Shown here: in pieces, positions 17,057 through 39,200 of the stretch | How the letters are laid out: each line of letters starts with the position of its first letter | Position numbering within the stretch: the first letter of the stretch is position 1 | NCBI GenBank assembly: GCA_024362935.1 | Contig: JANCRA010000032.1 | Location: 682,001 to 746,000 of the forward strand | Length of the DNA stretch: 64,000 nucleotides | DNA from: Setophaga petechia | Taxonomy: Eukaryota > Chordata > Aves > Passeriformes > Parulidae | Direction: 5' to 3' | Made by a program: the position numbers and the translations under genes | Notes under the pieces: model-generated | Database searches by the model: none | What the model saw: only the letters and a program-made list of their open reading frames with translations | Told to the model about the DNA's origin: nothing

Positions 17057-17445
17057 TAAAATCACAGAATGGTTTGGGTCTGAAGGGGACCTTGAAGATC
17101 ATCTAGTTTCATGCCGTGGACAGAGACACCTTCGACTAGACCAGGTCGCTCAAAACCCCATCCAGTCTGGCCTTTACCACTTCCACAGATGAGACATCCA
17201 CAACTTGTCTGAGCAACCTGTTTCAGCTCCTTTTCACCCTCACAGTACTGAATTCTTCCTAATATCTAATCTAAAACATGCCTTTTGTCACTTTGATACC
17301 GTTTTCTCCTGCACTGCCACTACATAAATAGTTTTGCCCCATCTTTCCTAAAAGTTTCCTTCAGGTACTGGAAGGCTGCAATTAGGTCATCCCGAAGCCT
17401 TCTCTTTTGCAGGCTGAAATAAACACAAGCTGTCTGCCATAAGGG
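17057..17445 (-). mobile_element. CR1 LINE 3' fragment at the edge of the NIPA2 CpG island
   Basis: It begins AATCACAGAATGGTTTGG (reversed CR1 3' end) and continues with GGGACCTTGAAGATCATCTAG, CCAGGTCGCTCAAAACCCCA and TTTTGCAGGCTGAAATAAAC. It is minus-oriented and abuts the CpG island almost exactly. Confidence 0.92.
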
Positions 17446-20445
17446 AGAGACATTTTACTGGGCCAGGTAAAGGGAATGGTAAATGAATCAATTTAATCCA
17501 GGTCGTCCACTCTCAGCACTGCTTTACCCAAACTGCTTTAATCTCATACAAATGGATAAATACAGTTAGACAAATATTTGTCCTCACACACAGGGAGTCT
17601 TTGAAAGTCGTAACAAGCATCTGGCTCAGAGGGTTCTTTGGTTTCTTCATGACTACCTCTGAGTATGCTTTACACAGCTGCCTTGTAACATTAAGTCTGA
17701 ACAACCAACACTGCCAAAATACCTGTGGTATCTCCTCATGGAAGATGCAGCTCTTTAAACTCAAGACAGTTTTGTCACATCCCTTAGTGACAGCAGTTCC
17801 TATTTTTTCAGTCTTCTCAGGATTTTTGTTGACATTATCACAGTCTGCACAAGCAGCTGCTTCATTTTTGCAACACCTGGAAAGACATGGAAACAAAACC
17901 AGTCTTGGCTTTCCCTTGTGGAATACCCATGACAAAGCCACTCCTCATCACATTACCTGCTGTGTTATATCTCATTAAAAATGGTCCCTTGCTCTGACAC
18001 AAAAATTACATTTCCACACAACCCAAAGCACATTGATAAATGTTAGGCCTATTTTATTCTCTAAGGCAACATTCCATTCTCCAATATAAAACTAATCTAG
18101 TATTCTTGACACGAACTTTGCACTTAGAAAATAATGTTATATGTGTATGTATGTATGAAAATATACTTTAAGGTAAAAAAGCTGCTAAGCAATTTACAGT
18201 AATTACCTACATACTGACGCAGTAAGACATTGGCTTTTCTGTGTTTTACCAAAAGATATCAAAACTGTGAAGTCTTTGAAAAAGTTAACAGCTGGTGAAA
18301 ATACTTTCTCAAATGGATTAAAAGATTAAAACCTGTGCCACCTAAACCAGTAGAGTATAAACAGAAGCAACTAAGTACTGATAGCTAGGTTCAAAGCTTA
18401 AAGGAACTAAAGAACTTCATGTGCCTGTGATCATGCCAAATGCTGATAATGTGTATATGCACATATTCCTGAGTTAAGAGTAATGTCTGAAGCGAGTCAA
18501 TTTAGCCTTCCCTTTCCACCGTTGTCTCCCTCTGCTCTCCTCCCTTCAAAAACACCTCTCAACCAAGCTAAAACAATAATGAATAAATATCTGAAAATAT
18601 TCACTCTAATATTAACTTCTAAGCAGTTTAGACATTTGTGGAACTTCAGTTGTTCTGTTAATCCCCTCTCGTATTTTTTCAGCTGTTATGCTTAACATAC
18701 ATGCAACTGTTCAAAGTACAAATTCAATGCCTTGCATTTGGCACAAAATTTGGCACAATAAATATTTATTTCAAAGCCGGGGTTGTGCTCAGTAACAGAA
18801 AATACTCAAACTATCTCAGAGTAATTTACAACAGCACAGTATCTGGCAAGAATTCCAAGCATGAGAATGGTGGTAACCTGCCTCATTTAACCTGTTCTCA
18901 TAGGATAATTCAGGTACACAAACCATCCTAGTGCCCAAGGAATTTAATGAGAGCAGTCAGTGTAGGTGCTTTTGTGTGGCTGTGGACAGATGTTTCAGGG
19001 CTTAGTATCTACCATTTGTATAAATATCTTGTAAAATTTAAAAGGGCAAAGGGCAAAAATACCTGTACAACCTCAGGAAGCTTTAACAGGGGCTCTGGTG
19101 ACCACTTTCCTGCTGTGTTTTGTGAAGACAGCTGAGCTGACCAAAATCCACATCTGTGAGTCCACTTGTGCAACATCTACCGTGTCACAAGGAACTTAAG
19201 GGACTCTGCTTAAGACTTAAATTTGTAGAACAAGCCTCAAAAAAATCAACAGGAATTTTTTTTTCTTTTGACACAATGAGATTTTTATCTTTAATGCTCT
19301 TCCAATATGAACTGCATTGCTGAGATAAATATATTAACTGTGTTGCTGAGATAAATATGTTTAGGATTGATTATGTCCCAGACTTTCAACAACACCAGTG
19401 GTGTAAATGGCACATTTGCCTTTACCACAATGCTGCTGCCTTAGAGGTCTAGCTCCTGACATGCACAACACAAGGATAGCTGAATTTTCTTGCTAACAAC
19501 ATACAGACTCCTTATCCTACCTACTTAAAAATCAGAGATGCTGCATGCAGAAGTGAAAGCCTTTCAAAATTTCTGGTCTATCTTTGTACATTGCATTAAT
19601 ATCATAAGTACCTTTAAAAATAAAATTGCAATAAAAAGTCCATACCCATCTTTTCCACTGCACACATTTAATATTATTGAGGAGCTAGTTTCCTTGTTTA
19701 AAGGTAACTCTGAATTTTGACTGGCAATAATATCAATGCATCCCCTAAAACACAAATGCATATAATGGAGCAGTTCTTAATCATAAATCCCCCTATTAAA
19801 AAAAAACCCAGCCAACCAAAATCTAAGAGACACACACAGACTCTTAAGTTATGTATTTGCCAGTACCTGATACGAGGGGCTAGGAATTTCAGATGAAGAA
19901 TGAGATGGGCAATCACTGTAGTTTTCCAAGCAATTCTTTCTACAGAGAGCTATTATGACAGAGAGTAAATTAGACTGGTGACACAGACTTCTTTACAGCT
20001 GTTGCCACTTGATGCACACCCAAGTGTGGAGCAGTAAATCTTGAAACAGAAGCTCTAGCAAGTAACCAATGTACAGCAATGCAGGAACAGAGCACATGCT
20101 AACCCTGAAAACACAGTTTGAAGTGACTCAAGGCCCAGCAAACATTTTTGCCAGAGAAGTCTTCATTCTACCTGTGAGCAAACTTCAGTCCAATGAAGAC
20201 ATTAAGACTGCAGCCTGTTGGTAGATACTGGTATAGGGCAACTGAGCCCTCCGTAGGCCAAATGATCTGTACCCAGGCACGAATCTGCTATTCTGGTTAA
20301 AACCAAAGCTGCTATTTTATGAAAGGGTAATGGAAATGGTTTAGGCTTATGAATTGGAATTAGCTTGTAAAGCAGTGTGTAGGAAACTTGATTTCCCTCT
20401 GACCCCATTTGCTAAAAACAAGTCACAAAACAAGCATTGAGCTAG
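17446..20445. other. NIPA2-NIPA1 intergenic region
   Basis: AT-rich, about 3 kb between the NIPA2 promoter and the NIPA1 3' end. It contains a 26-bp tandem duplication at 19310-19361. No gene or transposon recognised; the 17.5-18.0 kb open frames on both strands match nothing. Confidence 0.7.
19310..19361. repeat. Tandem duplication, two copies of 26 bp
   Basis: AACTGCATTGCTGAGATAAA and the following 6 bases are repeated in the next 26 bases with three differences. Confidence 0.88.
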
Positions 20446-20462
20446 AAATAAATCATTTATTT
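20446..20462. promoter_or_regulatory. Palindromic poly(A) signal at the NIPA1 3' end
   Basis: AAATAAAT-C-ATTTATTT is a perfect 8-bp palindrome with a 1-nt centre. The - strand AATAAA (20461-20456) would end a long NIPA1 3' UTR of about 4.8 kb, close to the long 3' UTR known for mammalian NIPA1. An equivalent AATAAA lies on the + strand (20447-20452), where no gene is seen. Confidence 0.6.
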
Positions 20463-20765
20463 TAAAACAATACAGGTTAATAAATAGATTAGTTATCAGA
20501 AAACTTACTAAATAGCCTTTTATAATTTACACAAGGCAAATACAACATGCCTATAACTATTTTTAAAAAGCAAAGAGAGTAAGCTTGACTTGTAAGCCAT
20601 TAACAAATCTATATATACATTATTTGGAAGCTAATAAAATAAACTGTTTTTATGTAATCTGTAGTAACTATATTGCAAGAGCATTGAAGCAACCGAACCT
20701 GACATTGTATTTTTGTTGCCAACTACCTTTTCCCTATATCTGATTAGAACTACTTTTTACAGTCT

Positions 20766-20847
20766 GGGGGGGGGTGGGGGTGGGGAAAGGGAAATTAAAA
20801 AAAAAAAAAAGAAAAAAAGAGAAAGTTCCACAGTTAAAAAAAAAAAA
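20766..20847. repeat. G-run and A-run low-complexity tract in the NIPA1 3' UTR
   Basis: G9-T-G5-T-G4 at 20766-20785 on the + strand is followed by A-rich runs. Three G-runs, the first long enough to supply two, could fold as a G-quadruplex on the + (template) strand; the NIPA1 mRNA would carry the C- and U-rich complement. Confidence 0.7.
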
Positions 20848-23800
20848 CACTTAAAAATACCCTTTTTGTGTAATCTTTTCCAATATTTTCCACTCTATAG
20901 AGCAACTGTCTGGGGAGGGATGTGGACATGGAAGGACCCAACACAATAAAGAAAAGCCAAACTTATTTGAAGCTTTTAAAAAGAAATTTCTTAATCCATA
21001 ACATTTCAACATTGCTGTCTGATACACTTGGGCACTAGTAATGATAACTGTTGACAACATTGGTGCCTAACACAGTACACATTAAAAATCTGCATTCTGT
21101 AAGCCCATAGATAGCACCAAAGAATTATTACAAAGATACAGGTAACAGATAAACATTTGATAATGCTTGATTTAACAGTAAAACTTCAGTAGTTACACCA
21201 TCTAAAGACTAACAGGATACATCTGTAGAATCCTTGATGTCTTATTTTTATGAAACAAGAATGTGAGGGGGGGTACAATGTGCAAACAACTTCCCATTTA
21301 AAGCACCCCCTAATTATTAACTGCAAATTTCTTCAAATACAAACCCTGTATTTTTAAAAAATAAATTGAAAGCTAAACCTTACTTTCTACTGTTTCAACA
21401 ACTTAATCCAGTGTTTCGATTTGTCAGTGCTAGTTACTTCAGAAAAATACTTATGTTCTGATAAAATCAATATTATTAATAGGAAGCCACACTTGTCAAA
21501 CTGTGGTATGACAGGTTCTTATTAATGTTAGTTGCAGCTCACTAATAAATAGGCTCTATTTACACATACAGAGTCCTGGAAAGTCAATAAGCAGATAACT
21601 TGTTTAGATATTTTTCTTTTTTTACAGAAGTACTTGAAGTGTAACAAATGTGATTTTTTGGTTGTATCAAAAAGGTTTCTATTCTCCTACTGACCATTTG
21701 AGGGATTTTTGTGTTTGACACCTAATAGAGATCATGACTGACAAATGTAAATCCTCCATACACTGAAGGGATAATGATCAAAGAGCTATCCTCAAGTGAG
21801 TACCAAGTAAATATGCTCGACAAGTATAACAGAAGTCAGACATACGGAGTGAAACACCTTTGCTGTGGATTTGAACAGAATTCAAATGCATTCCACCACT
21901 GTAAGGAATCTAGTTTTTCCATGGGTAGCCTCTCCCACTTCTACTTTGGAATCAGAACTGAAATCATCTGGCTTACAGCTATCAATGCATATAACACAAT
22001 GAGAATGTGAAGAGGGCAGACCCATGAGGGATGCCACAGCTCAGGAGACAACTATGCACATTTGCTCCCTGAGATGATGGAACTCAGATATCTGTCTTAT
22101 TCAAAGTGCTTACTTGTCAAAAGGGTGGAAAAAAAGAGGGAACAGCTAAAATTCAACTTCATCAGTGCCTCCTTTTAAATCAGAAAAGCAATGGGACTAA
22201 AAAAGGTAGGACACCTGGAAAGAGGAGGGCGTGGGATGGAGGGGGAAAGAATCATATCAACAGTGACAACAGAAAATGCTAATACATTTCTAAAGTTAGA
22301 ACTGAACCAGATCCAGGTACAGCAGAACTTGAAAGAACACTGCTACACAGAACAAAGTAGCAAAAATAAAGCTTTCAGTTACTTAGCATTCAAGAAGTAA
22401 AAGGCTGCAGATACAAATGATGTGCAAGGCCACGAGAATTTCTTTCACCTTATGTGCTGGCTTTTGACATTTTTGTTTTAATCATCAAGGTTAATTAGAC
22501 ATTTCTAGAAAGCTCATCAGAGATGAGGAGCAGCTGGGGAGAAGAGAAGAGAACTGTGCTGATATTTATCAGTGGTTACAATGGTCAGAGGACCACAGAA
22601 CATGGTTGCTACTTTATTCTTGCTCTGCATAGTGAGCACTTACCAAGTAAACTTCATATGGTGCAGAAAATGTCAAGGTTTAGACAGGGCAATCAAGTTA
22701 TTCTGAATCTAAAATTTACTAATAATTTGCATATGCATCTAACATACTAGGACAGGCACTTTATAAATAATTAAGAATTCATTTTAAAACCAACCAAGAC
22801 AAACAAATATGGCCAAAGAAGGAGTAAGATGAGACCACAATAATTTCCATTCTGACATAAAGATTTTCAGAGAAGTCCTCAGAGACTAAAGGCTAATACA
22901 AAACCAACACACAACTCATGAACTTTCAGCTGAATTTTGAAAAGATAACTTGACTGCTTCAGAAAACAGATAACATTGTTTTAAAACAAGTAGGTTAGTG
23001 CAGGTCTCATAACCTATGTGCAATTCCAGGTTCAATCAAAAAAAAAAAAAAAAAAGAGGAATTAACATGACAAAATATGAATGTTTGCTGAGAACCAAGA
23101 TACCATCTTCCAATCAATAATGGACAGATGCTAGTTTAACCAGATTTCATAGCCCAATTACCCTCATCTACAATTCTGAGACTTTCTAAAAACCTTGCAT
23201 AATAACTGAAAATCCATGAAGATTGTCTTTTCTCTGCTAGAGCTACTCTATTTCATTAAGATACCCAGTTACTGCGTGTTGGCCTGTAACAATGCACATT
23301 TCTGCCAACTCAAGAGCCATTCCCTGCAATATGGAGTTTTAAAAGAACCTTGCAAATAACACAGTAGGGATCTTACTCCCTCAGAACAGTCCCTTCAGAA
23401 CACTAAATCTTTTGGATTCGCTTTTGCAATTACTGCCATTAGGGCTTACAGCATTCATTTTAAATGAAAATGGAGGCTGAGTTTTAAGGGAACCTCAATT
23501 CAGGTCAACAAAAAACATCACAAGAGCAGACAGTATTACTCCCCACTAATCAACATCCATGGTCCTGTCAGACAGCCACAAAGCTACATTCATGATTTCT
23601 TGATAAAATGTTGTGAATTTTCTCAAATACTGTCTTGTAATCACATTGGGATTTTCTGTTTTCTTGGGAGATGGTCTCATCTAGAGATGCTGAGTTCCAC
23701 TGTACTCATTTTTGTACTTAGACTGAAACAAACATTCATTGCTTTTCAAGATTTCAACTTTTTGACCCATTATGTTTTTGCGACCAAATATAAGTAGAAC

Positions 23801-25249
23801 ATGAAATTAACTATTTCATTCTTTAACATATCAATATTCTCTAAATGGTTTAAACTGAGCTGTTTGGAGTCATCCTCATCGTAGCTTAAGCTGTCTGTAC
23901 TACTTGTCAAAATATTACAACTGAAGTGTTCACACAAGTCTATGAGTTACTGATCTGAATGGATGTCCCTGTCAGTTACCTAAAACTCTCTGAATGCTTT
24001 AGTTTTTTCAGTCTTTAACCTCCTTTTCCCACATTACAAGAACATCAGACCATCTTTTTCGAGCTATGAGAAATCCCATGCTCCTCTCTCTTTTAAATTA
24101 CTTTTTTTTTAATGGTCCCTATTTATTAGCTGTTCAACAAAATGGTCTCCTGCATTTAGTCACTAAACTAAAATAACGGTATGCTGGATGATTTCAACAC
24201 TCCTCTTCCCATTAGGACTATGAGTTTTTCAGAAGCTGTCAAGGCATCCAGGGGTTTCAGTTCAGGTTTGTAAATTCTTCCAAAAACATATGGTCCTTCT
24301 AGATGCTTTTTGTGTTTAGAATTTGAATATAGTCCAATATTGTAGACAGTGAAATTGAATTATTAAACCAGTATAAGCCATCTGAAACAAATACATTCAA
24401 AATTATGCAGTATTTTTTGATTGCAAAGGCACTGAAACAGTTCTGAGCTGCTGCTGCATAAGCCATAATGTAGGCAGTAAGCCTGTGCATCATTTCCACA
24501 TCCTTCAGTCTTTCTACCTGCTTCCACTTAAACACTCTTAGATGAATGCAGTATGTCTTAATGTATGTAAGTTACAAAGGAAAATGCATACCTGGACACT
24601 ACCATGACCTGATAAGTAATTAGTGAAAGATATTTAAGGGTCCACTGCTCTGAGTAGAGAACTCAATTTCCAACTCCCCTGAGTCTTCACCGCATGGCTG
24701 ACAAAGTTGCCAAGACAGTCACTAAAAAGAACAAATTACAGTCCATGATCCAACCAACATTTGTCTGAGAAGCCACAGCCTTGATGGTGAAGACATTGCT
24801 ATACTGAGATTCACAAATTGTTCACTTACTTTTCCCCCTTTATTTTAAGGTATACATCACTTATGATGAAAGGTATCAGATTGAGTGCATTAGAAACTGA
24901 TGTCCTCTGCTCACAGAAATGGTACCTCAGAAGTCACAATACAAGCTTTCACACAGGTCTGTCAGAATATTCACAGAGCTCTTCTGATGGACTACCTTTT
25001 ACAGTGAGGAAATACATCGGTCTCTATGCTGACTCAATTAGTAGTTCCAATTAAGGTAATTTATTGTGTTGACTGGGTTACATGGACAGCTGTTCCTTTG
25101 AAACTGGATGGAGGCCTCCAGTTCATTTCACATAGGCCACCAAATTGTCAGAGGGTAGTTACCAACCTGAATCCTATTTGAAATAGTGACCTAGAAATGA
25201 ACAGCTCTGCATCCTTCCCTGAGTCATCCAGTTTCCCCTCAAAAATACT

Positions 25250-35839
<10,590 letters not shown>

Positions 35840-36001
35840 GGCCCCGCCGAGAGCTGCAGGCGCGGCGGCTGCCCCGGCCCAGCGCTCCCGGCAGCGGCTC
35901 TGCGCCGGGACCCGCCCTGCGCTGCGCTGCGCCGCGCCGGGGGCGGCTCCGGGCGGCAGCGGCGGCTCCTGGCGCGCGTCCCGCCGGGCACGGCAGCACG
36001 G

Positions 36002-36009
36002 TGACGTCA
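36002..36009. promoter_or_regulatory. Full CRE palindrome upstream of NIPA1
   Basis: TGACGTCA, the consensus CREB/ATF site, lies 163 bp upstream of the NIPA1 ATG inside the CpG island, where such sites are usually functional and unmethylated. Confidence 0.6.
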
Positions 36010-36200
36010 TGGCCGCGCTGCCCCACGGCCGGGCCGGGCCGGGCCGGTACCGCCGGCTCCGGGCCGCGGCGAGCCCGCCCGCCCCGCTGCCAGCCTGCCC
36101 GCCCCGCTGCTCTCGGGGGTCCCCGGCGGGGGCAGACACCCGGCAGAGGCTCGGAGCTGCCAGCGTTCAGGGACAGGGGGTGCGGGACGATGTAAACCAG

Positions 36201-39200
36201 GGGGTTGTGGGGAAATGTGCACAGGGATGTGGAAGGAGAGGAGAGTGACAGCAGGGCGAAAGGATGCGGAAAGACAGAGGGATGCGAGAAGACGTGCAAA
36301 GGGATATGTTGTGCAGGACAGATGAGTCGCGCCGGGCCAGAGTTTCAGGTGTGCGAGCAGCGCTTCTTCCCAGCGCTCTCGCTTTCGCGTGGGGTTTCTA
36401 AAATCCGCGTTGGCTCCCGGTCCGCCCGAGAGCGTGGGATGTTGCGGCGGCAGCGCCAGGCGGGGGTCAAGGCTGCCATTGCAGCCGCCGCCGTGACCTG
36501 GAGCTGCCCCTCCATCCCCCCTGCCAGGTCAGTGTGAGGGGCAGAGCCGGACAATCAGCCAGGCACTGTGTGGCTGCGCACTGGGAAAGCTCGGCCTCTG
36601 CCAGGAATCACGCACATTGCCTGAAAACTGGGAGATCCCTAATCCCTCCTGCAGTAAATCCAATAATCCACTTTTACTTCCAGGAAAAATTCACTCTCTT
36701 CTAATGGCACAGAACAAGGTCAGTTTCTCACATTTATGAACCTCCTCTGTCAGCTATCATTCAGCATCTTCCAGGTCCTGGGAGGGCAAGAACAGAAGCC
36801 ATCCTGCCATTGCAGGGAAGGGGTGGAGATCCCTCTGGCAGCAAAACAGCTGGGCCATCACAGGGCCACTTCTCTTTGAGAGACCTCAATCTCTCAAAGA
36901 TGAAGCACTGAGCTGAAAGTAATCTTCCTTGCTCAGCAAAATATTTTGTAGCAGGTATCTCACTGCAGTTCTTACTATTTCCAGATATATGTTGAAATAA
37001 ATCAATCCATAATGGATTCCTGTGGCAACATCCGCCCAAGGAAATGAGCTATGGTATCTTGGCTTAATATAAATGAAAGCGGATATTTTTGTAATTTTTA
37101 GCAATTGGGCATGGTTCTTCGCACATATTTTGGCATTTTCAGGAAATATGAGTTTACAAAAGAGGCAAACTCCTGGAAATATTTCTCTTGTCTGCATATT
37201 TCTTAGTTTGCCTACACTGCTTGAGGCAGCTGTCCTAGGAAGGCACAGGAACACTGTGATGATTTTTTAAAGGTTTAATGGCAAGATATGTAATGCTTAC
37301 TGCAGTAGTGCCCGTATTTTCACCTAGGTTGTTTCATCGGATTATTGTATCAATACTGAATGTGATGGAAGAGAGGATTCATCCTTGTGAGACTCACAAG
37401 ACCTGCAAAATGAGTACACAGGAGGTGGAAGAACAGTTATCCATAGCAACCCTTGGAAACAACGACAGAGGTGAAGACAAATACAGGCTGATTATAAATA
37501 TCCATTTCTGATCTATATACAGCCTAGTAACATGTACAGAAAAAATTATTACAGCAAATAATTTATGCTTGCACAGTGGAAAAATTATATATATTTAACA
37601 GCCTTTGCATCTAATTATCAGGCAAGTTTCTAAACACAGCTCAAACCTGGCCAGTTTTTACATTCAAAATCTCTCCCTGGTGTGGTTAAAGCAAGACAAA
37701 AGCAGGTACCAGAGATCTCAAGTTCATTTCACTCCAGCCCACTCCAACCGTGTCATTTTAATATATTGCTTATAAATCCAACATCCTACTTAGAAATCTT
37801 ATATATGCCTTTCCAAAATATGTATTTGGATAGGTAATTCTAGCATACTTAATCTGTCTTATTCAGTAGTTACTCTTGCACTTGCCATATAATAAGTATA
37901 GTGTTCCTATGGATTAGTCATGGACTAAAATAATATGTGCATTAGTGATAAATATTAAATTTGCAAATATCTTGAAAAACAGCCTGAATTCACCCAATAT
38001 CTGCATTATTAAGTTTACAAGCAATTTGAACCAAGACAAAAGTACCTCAATGAAAACAGCTGTTATCATTATTTGAATGGAAATAAGATGACCTTTTTTT
38101 AACTATTACATATATGGCACATATAAACTCCTTAGGTCCATCTAGTCTTCCGGGGCTTAGTTTCATTGTGATAAACTATCCCCCCTGCCCAAGCTGTGCC
38201 ATCATGTGTTGCAAAATAACAGGCTTTGAGTTAGTTTGGCTTTGACCTTGCAATGCTCAGTATTACTGATGCCATATCAGCCTGATGTCTCATGGACACA
38301 CAAATTGCAGAGGAGGAACCTCAGATTTATGTGGCATTTCCTCCAAAAAGCTCTGCTCCCCTCCATTAGCATGGGTATTTAGGGTCAGCCAAGAGGTAGG
38401 AGGAGTATTTGTTAGACTTTTGTAAGTCTCCTGAAGGGATGAGTGATTGAGGTAAGTTGGAGTTCAAAGTAAGTGAGCCAAGTTGATAGAGGTTACACCA
38501 TTTTTTTTGCAGGGTCAATGGACCTTTTCTGATTAGGATGTTTTTCCCCCTGATTTTAGGGTGAAGAAAAATGCTTGTGCCTGATCTAAAGGTATTGATT
38601 GCTTCCTCTGTAATGCCTTGGATTCCTCTGTTATTATGTTTGGTTTATATACAAAGAAGATTTTTTTTAATTAAATCAGTTGTTGGGCTGTTTTATCAAG
38701 GCTAGAGGAAAATCAGATAATTCTGTATCTAGCATAGAATGAAAATACAGTAACTGAGCCCATAAGATAATCTGAAACTCCTTATAAAATAGCTAGGAGA
38801 GCAGGGTGGAAGTTTACCAACAGCTCAATCAGACCCTGAAGCAACAGCAGTAAATCTCCTTGGCAGAAGCACTATAAAGATTCACTGTGCCAGCAACTGA
38901 AGCAGTAAGAACTGAGATTGCAAACGAAACAGCAAGAAGACAGCAGCAATCCTACTTTTCTAGCTCTTGAGAGCCAAAGACCAAAGCAAGGGCAGTTATA
39001 TGAAGACTTGTGTAATGATCCACTGAACCTAGGCCAGAAAAAAACCCTAAAAATCCTTTATAGGCAGCCTTGATCAGTTACTAGGAGTATAAAAAGTGGC
39101 TTTGGTATAAGTGGGACATCACTGGTACAGGTGGTCCTGCTTTGGAAAGGAGGGGAAGGGACTCGAACCCTTGATTTGCTATGTGCATCCATATGTATGG

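Larger units (their letters stand above)
20440..25249 (-). other. NIPA1: NIPA1 3' UTR (long form)
   Basis: This is the sequence from the NIPA1 stop to the palindromic AATAAA. It is AT-rich, contains no transposon that I can recognise over almost 5 kb, and has no acceptor-like coding exon, as expected of a constrained long 3' UTR. It carries a G-run/A-run simple sequence at 20766-20847 and an A17-type run near 23040. Other AATAAA or ATTAAA signals on the - strand may give shorter forms. The extent is inferred, not proved. Confidence 0.6.

Noticed and set aside
16325..17192. Several long open frames in the first CpG island (up to 208 codons, both strands)
   Set aside because: GC-rich DNA has few stop codons. 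The frames overlap on both strands, are Pro/Arg/Gly/Ala-rich and match no family.
36421..36540. Bidirectional + strand transcript exon upstream of NIPA1 with donor CAG|GTCAGT near 36527
   Set aside because: A weak donor in GC-rich DNA and no partner acceptor or coding match; not enough to call a gene.
39150..39175. tRNA-like T-arm on the - strand (AAGGGTTCGAGTCCCTT)
   Set aside because: Only the T-arm fits. No matching 5' acceptor strand, D-arm or anticodon arm is found at the right distance, so it is not called a tRNA gene.
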